Below are positions 59,974 through 64,000 of a DNA stretch of 64,000 nt, piece after piece. Each line of letters opens with the position of its first letter. Within the stretch, counting starts at the first letter, position 1. Source of the DNA: Diacronema lutheri (taxonomy: Eukaryota > Haptophyta > Pavlovophyceae > Pavlovales > Pavlovaceae); contig JAGTXO010000025.1 of assembly GCA_019448385.1 (NCBI GenBank), positions 310,001 through 374,000 on the forward strand, read 5' to 3'. The notes under the pieces are model-generated. The model made no database searches. It had not been told where the DNA came from and was given only the letters and a program-made list of their open reading frames with translations. Position numbers and translations under genes: made by a program.

Positions 59974-60228
59974 CGATCGCGTCGACGGGTGCGCTCAGAG
60001 CAGGCCAAACTTTTTCGCCGCGGAAGGCGCCGATCCACATCGACGGAGCGGGCAGTAGGACCGTACGACGTTCATGAATTTCCAGAATTTGGCCAACAAC
60101 CCGGAATTTCCAGAAGCAGGACGGCCCTGCCGCGCCGCGGGCCCCGAGGCCCGAGCTGCGCACGGGGGCGCCGTGACGCCCGCCGCGACACCTGCCATCG
60201 CCACGCGGCTTCGCGCGCACGGCCCGCG
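59974..60228. other. Intergenic region with repeated GAATTTCCAG
   Basis: 255 bp between the TRP-channel start and the helicase stop. GAATTTCCAG occurs twice within about 45 bp (60070-60120), next to AATTTGGCC. These AT-richer words stand out in the GC-rich context and could be promoter elements of the channel gene. Confidence 0.35.
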
Positions 60229-62091
60229 TCAGTCGTCCCAGCGCCTCGCGTCGCGCGCCGGCGCGCGCGGCGGCGGCGGCCGCGCGGCGGCGACCGCCGC
60301 GGCCTCGCCGTCGCGCGCGCGGCGAATGCGCTTGCGGAACGATCGCCGCCGGCTGAAGACGGGCTCGAGCGCCGCGCCCGCGTCCATCGCCGCACGCAGC
60401 TGCGCGACGAGCTCCGCGTCGTCGCGCGTGTAGAGGCAGGTGACTCGCCCCGCTCGGCCAGCACGGCCGACTCGCCCCGAGCGATGGAGGAACGAGACGG
60501 CGTTCTGCGCAAACTCGGCGTGCACGACGTGCTCCACCGCGGGCAGGTCAAGGCCACGCGCCGCCGCGTCGGTGCACACGAGCACGATCGGCACGTCGTC
60601 GTCGTCGCCGGGCGCGCGCTCACGGGAGAGCGCGCGCAGGGCACTTTCGCGCTCGGCGCGCGGCACGGCGCGGTGGTAGGTGGCCGCGCGGAGCCCGTGC
60701 AGGCGGAGGCCAGCGGCGAGCGCGTCCGCGTGCACCGCCTTGTTGCAAAAGACGAGCGCGCACGGGTGGTCGCCTCCGGCCGCGTGCAGGCTCTGCGCGA
60801 CGGCGGGCGCGAGCGACGGGGAGATAATGGTGGCGAGCTGCTCGTCGGGCGGAGGCGGCGGCGCGAGCTCAAGCCCCGCCGCGGCGGCGAGCGCCTCGGG
60901 CGTCGGTTGCGCGCCGTCCTCGCCGCCACCGCCGCGCGCCGCCGACGCCGCCGCTGCCGCCACCGCCGCGGCCTTCGCGCGCCGTGCCGTGTCGGCGAAG
61001 ATGAGTTCGGCGCGGCCGGGCGGCTCGAGCACGTCGAGCTCGCGCCAGTCGAAGGCGACGTCCTCGACGGGCCGGTGGATGCGCTCGGAACGCGGCCAGC
61101 GCGCGCTCGGCAGCGCGGCCGCGAGCATGCTGCCCACCGCGCGCGGCGAGTTTCCGGCGGGAAGCGTGGCGGCCGAGAGCACGATTTGCGGGTCTGCCTC
61201 AAAGGAGCCGCGCGAGAGCATGGAGAGGGTCTGGTAGAGGTGGCGCTGCTGGCCGCCGGATGAGAAGATCTTGCTGAGCATCGGGTGGTCGTAACGCCCA
61301 TACAGCATGAGCGAGAAGAGCGTGCGCAGCGGCTTGTCGAAGCCCGCGGAGAGAAGCGTGTCCGCCTCGTCGAGCACGAGGTGGCGCACGTGCCGCACAA
61401 ACCAGCGGCGCGATGAGGCGGCTGAGTAGTGCACCTGCAAGTGGTCGACGATGCCTGTCGGCGTACTGACCACGATCGCCGGCGCGTTGGACAGCGGGTT
61501 GCCCGGCAGCGCATACGGCGCGTCCGCGAGCCCGCCGGCCTCGGCGCGGACGAGCGGCGCGCCCGCCTCGTCGACGAGGCGCGCGGCGAGCGCGAGGACC
61601 TGGTCGGCGAGCGCGGGCGAAGGGACGAGGACGAGCGCGCGCGCACCTGCCGCGGGCGCCGCGAGCAGCCGCTGCATCACGGGCAGCACGTATGCGAGCG
61701 TCTTGCCCGAGCCCGTCTCGCCGGTGAGGACAACGTGCGCCGGCACACGCCGGCCCGTCTCGCGCTCGCGCTCGTCGGCGAGGAGCTCGGGGACGGCGAG
61801 CTGCTGCATGCGCGAGGGACGCTCGAAGCCCGCGCGCCGCGCCGCGGCGACCACCACGTCGTCGAGACCGAGCGCGGCAAACGACGGCGCTGCGTCCGTC
61901 GAGAAGAAGGACGAGCCGCCGCCCTCGGCCGGAGGTGCCGCGGGCGCGCGCGCGTCCGCCCCCACCGCGGCACGCGCGCGGCGCGGCGTGGAGAGCGCGC
62001 GCGCGTAGCTTACCAGCAACGCGCCCGCTGCGCCCGCCGGCGGCGGGGCACGCCTCGCCGCGACGAGCAGCGTGAGCGCGCGCAGGTGCAT
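60229..62091 (-). CDS. Organelle-type DEAD-box RNA helicase
   Basis: 620 aa from ATG 62091; the N-terminus (MHLRALTLLVAARRA) looks like an organelle presequence. Helicase motifs are in order: Q motif ERPSRMQQLAVP, motif I GETGSGKT at about 124, Ia LVLVPSPALADQ, STPTGIVDHL, motif II LVLDEADTLL, motif III LSAATLP, VFCNKAVHADALAAGL, VCTDAAARGLDLP and HRSGRVGRAGRAGRV. A Gly/Ala-rich insert sits between the RecA lobes. The C-terminus is basic (RRRSFRKRIRRARDGE). It resembles plant RH22/RH39-type helicases of plastid rRNA maturation, but the organelle is not certain. Confidence 0.85.
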   Translation of the reverse strand: MHLRALTLLVAARRAPPPAGAAGALLVSYARALSTPRRARAAVGADARAPAAPPAEGGGSSFFSTDAAPSFAALGLDDVVVAAARRAGFERPSRMQQLAVPELLADERERETGRRVPAHVVLTGETGSGKTLAYVLPVMQRLLAAPAAGARALVLVPSPALADQVLALAARLVDEAGAPLVRAEAGGLADAPYALPGNPLSNAPAIVVSTPTGIVDHLQVHYSAASSRRWFVRHVRHLVLDEADTLLSAGFDKPLRTLFSLMLYGRYDHPMLSKIFSSGGQQRHLYQTLSMLSRGSFEADPQIVLSAATLPAGNSPRAVGSMLAAALPSARWPRSERIHRPVEDVAFDWRELDVLEPPGRAELIFADTARRAKAAAVAAAAASAARGGGGEDGAQPTPEALAAAAGLELAPPPPPDEQLATIISPSLAPAVAQSLHAAGGDHPCALVFCNKAVHADALAAGLRLHGLRAATYHRAVPRAERESALRALSRERAPGDDDDVPIVLVCTDAAARGLDLPAVEHVVHAEFAQNAVSFLHRSGRVGRAGRAGRVTCLYTRDDAELVAQLRAAMDAGAALEPVFSRRRSFRKRIRRARDGEAAAVAAARPPPPRAPARDARRWDD

Positions 62092-62460
62092 CGTGCGCGG
62101 CCGGCCTCGTGGAGCGGCAGCCGCGGTTACGACCCGCGGTTGAGGACGGACTTGAGTCGGAGGCGGACTGTGCGAGCCGGCGTCGTGGCCTCTCTCTGTC
62201 GGCGGCCTCGGCACCGCAACGCGACTGTGACGGCGAGGTCGATGGGCTTCCACGCGTGCATCACGCGTGCATCACGCGTGATGCAGCGGGCGCCCCGTTG
62301 GCGGTGGTCCGGTTGCCATGGTCCGCGCAGCGGGCGGCCCCCCTCGCCCGCGGCGCGGCGGTGGCCCACCTCCCCCCCCCCCCCCCCCCCCTCCCCTCCC
62401 GTCCTCCCCCCCCCCCCCCCCCTCTTGCTGCGACGCTAGTCTACGGCGCACTGACTGGCA
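62092..62460. other. Intergenic region with two long poly(C) tracts
   Basis: 369 bp between the helicase start and the 3' end of the small mitochondrial-type gene. It contains C20 at 62372-62391 and C17 at 62406-62422 separated by CT-rich sequence, and a short CATCACGCGTG duplication near 62258-62280. No gene was recognised. Confidence 0.5.
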
Positions 62461-62895
62461 TCACTCTCTGCCCCGCGCAAACTCGCCGAGATTTGGCCTT
62501 GACCAGAAGCCCGCCCGGTTGCCCGTCACGTCCACCATCACGACGGGCGCGCGCAGCTGCTCCAGTGCGGCGGCGAGCGCCGGGTCGGCCTCCTTGACGC
62601 CCAGCTCGCGTGCAGCTGCGTGCACGTGCGCCGCGTCCGCGCCGTCGCGCTGCATCGCGAGCAGCCGCTGCAGCTGCAGCTCGTCGAGCCGGCCATGCGC
62701 GCTCGCGTCGGCGGTCGACGGTCGGTGCGCGGGCGGGAGCGCATCCTTAGCCTGCCTCTCGATCGCGGCGGCCGATTTGGCGCTCAGCGCATTCATCATC
62801 TGCGCAAAGTCGGGCGGCGTCGGGTCCCGCCCATCCGACGAGAGGTGGCGCGTGGCGTGGCGAAGCGACCTGCCGAACATGCGCGCGGCCATCAT
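62461..62895 (-). CDS. Small probable mitochondrial protein, unknown
   Basis: 144 aa from ATG 62895 (a second ATG follows immediately; the longer frame opens with TTG). MMAARMFGRSLRHATRHLSS is a good mitochondrial presequence. A helical segment follows (FAQMMNALSAKSAAAIERQA), then a conserved-looking C-terminus (VVMVDVTGNRAGFWSRPNLG). The family was not recognised. It is 53 bp head to head with the next gene. Confidence 0.55.
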   Translation of the reverse strand: MMAARMFGRSLRHATRHLSSDGRDPTPPDFAQMMNALSAKSAAAIERQAKDALPPAHRPSTADASAHGRLDELQLQRLLAMQRDGADAAHVHAAARELGVKEADPALAAALEQLRAPVVMVDVTGNRAGFWSRPNLGEFARGRE

Positions 62896-62948
62896 TTCCA
62901 CCCTCAAACTTGCGGAACAGGAATTAGTACTCCGGCCACGCCTTCGTC

Positions 62949-64000
62949 ATGCCCGTCTTGACGCGCGGCAAGAAATCCGAGGTGGACCTACCGCCGTCGG
63001 TGCCGGTACTGTACGAGGGCAAGACGAAGAATGTCGCCGTTGCGCCGGGCATGTCGACCGAGGCGCTCGCGAAGAGCTTGCAGCACGTCTTCAAGGCGGA
63101 GCTTAAGAAGGCGTACGGCTTGGTGCCGCACGAGGTGCTCGGCGTGTCCTTCAAGAACGAGAATGAAGAGGACGAGCTGATAATGCTCGACGTGCTCTCG
63201 CGCGCGCCGTCAATCATCCACGCCGCGTCCAGCGCGAAGATCGAGCTTGTCGTCACGCCCGACAAGCCCAAGACGGAGAGGCCAATCGACCTGCTCTCAA
63301 AGGCGATTGCATCGCTGCAGATGCCGCTCTTCACATGCGCGCTGGTCTGCGTCCTGCGCAGCTTCGTCGTCCGCCCGTTCCTCCGCGCGCTCTACAGGAC
63401 CGGCCCGTCGTACCGCCTCGGCATCGGCACCGTCGGCTTCTGGGAGGGCGCTCCGCTCTCAGTCATCTGCGCAAACTTGACGGGCACGCAGGACGCCACC
63501 TTTTGGGAGAAGAACCGGCGGCAGGTGCGCCGAGGCGCGCGCCGGCCCGCCGGCGCGCAGGTCGAGCGTCGCGACGCCCGCCGCGCACGCGCCACCGACC
63601 ACTCCGCACGGCCGCACGGCCGCGCGGCCGTGTGCCCCTTTCCCCCATTGCCCCACCCGCGCCGCCCTCCCCGTGCGCCGGCAGTGCGTCTCGATCTTTG
63701 CGCAGAAGGAGGAGGGCTTCTTGATCGCGGTGGAGACGCTCGCGCTGCTCGCTTTTATCTGGAAATACCGCGCGCCGCTCAACGCGGGCATCACGTCGCG
63801 GCTGCTCAACTTGTACGTGTCGTTCGCGGCGGTTCTCGCCGAGCGGCTGAGCGGCGCAGTCGTCTCCGCCGAGAAGGGGACCAAGGACTTTGTGCACGGA
63901 TACGCGCACGGCCCGGCTGAGCAGCTGAGCACGAAGCTGACCAAGCTGTGCGCCGAGTACAAGCACGCCATCCTCGGCGTGCTCGCGCTCGTGCTCGGCG
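62949..64000 (+). CDS. Unknown multi-segment protein, partial at window end
   Basis: Exons 62949-63524 and 63685 to beyond 64000 (intron 63525-63684, GTGCGC to CGGCAG). The N-terminal part is soluble and charged (LYEGKTKNVAVAPGMSTEAL; FKAELKKAYGLVPHEVLGVS), followed by PLFTCALVCVLRSFVVRPFL. After the intron come further hydrophobic segments (GFLIAVETLALLAFIW; AILGVLALVLG). It is likely a membrane or membrane-associated protein. No family was recognised. Confidence 0.6.

Overview
This 64 kb window is nuclear DNA from a photosynthetic, flagellated protist with a very compact, extremely GC-rich genome. About 34 protein genes are packed on both strands. Roughly half are split by short introns (about 94-283 bp; 31 reconstructed from conserved protein alignments and codon phase). 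The evidence for a eukaryote is the spliceosomal introns together with COG1, MICOS, APC7, MCM10, MKS1 and SPEF2/CPC1. Several proteins (Cpn10, the DUF445 protein, a small thylakoid-type protein) begin with a signal peptide ending in Ala-x-Phe or Gly-Phe followed by a basic transit-like stretch. That is the entry signal for red-lineage secondary plastids. With the flagellar genes and GC bias, a haptophyte is most likely and a pavlovophyte is plausible, but the organism is inferred, not proven. I see no tRNA, rRNA, CRISPR, phage or insertion sequence.

Layout. 0-15.5 kb: an unknown coiled-coil protein, COG1 (Golgi tether), a thylakoid-lumen-like protein, MIC19/CHCHD3, a DEG serine protease, MKS1 (ciliary transition zone), a small secreted protein, a membrane-anchored PP2C phosphatase and a small plastid membrane protein. 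15.5-17.5 kb: a less GC-rich block with a hairpin, a gene carrying a 171-bp direct duplication, and a 53-nt poly(G) tract. 17.5-31 kb: a degenerate adenylate kinase-like protein, an OTU deubiquitinase, a PAN/apple-like surface protein, a secreted/membrane protein, a fused UvrC-UvrB-HRDC repair protein, an MCM10-like replication factor, an acylated HET-like protein and a sialidase. 31-43 kb: an insulysin-type M16 protease, a plastid DUF445 membrane protein, an HMG-box/histone-fold protein, a GT4-GT32 double glycosyltransferase and an unknown coiled-coil protein. 43-54 kb: SPEF2/CPC1 (flagellar central pair), APC7, plastid Cpn10 and an MFS transporter. 54-64 kb: a disrupted nickel/cobalt permease, a GT92-like glycosyltransferase, a mucolipin/TRP-like channel, a DEAD-box helicase, a small mitochondrial-type protein and a membrane protein running off the end.

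The most notable item is a single gene (22304-26990, minus) whose first exon runs without a break from the UvrC nuclease domain and its helix-hairpin-helix into the UvrB helicase. The second exon ends in an HRDC domain. The UvrC GIY-YIG nuclease and recognisable UvrB-UvrC docking (UVR) motifs are not seen. Also unusual are the 5' splice sites (about 17 of 31 begin GTGCGC, and 3-4 are GC-AG), the very short divergent and convergent gene spacing (17 bp between two start codons, 9 bp between two stop codons), recurring 17-20 nt poly(C)/poly(G) tracts, and several multi-domain fusions.

Genes were defined by joining exons in phase. Where a reading frame opened with TTG or GTG, I chose the first plausible ATG. 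Starts of unrecognised genes remain uncertain.
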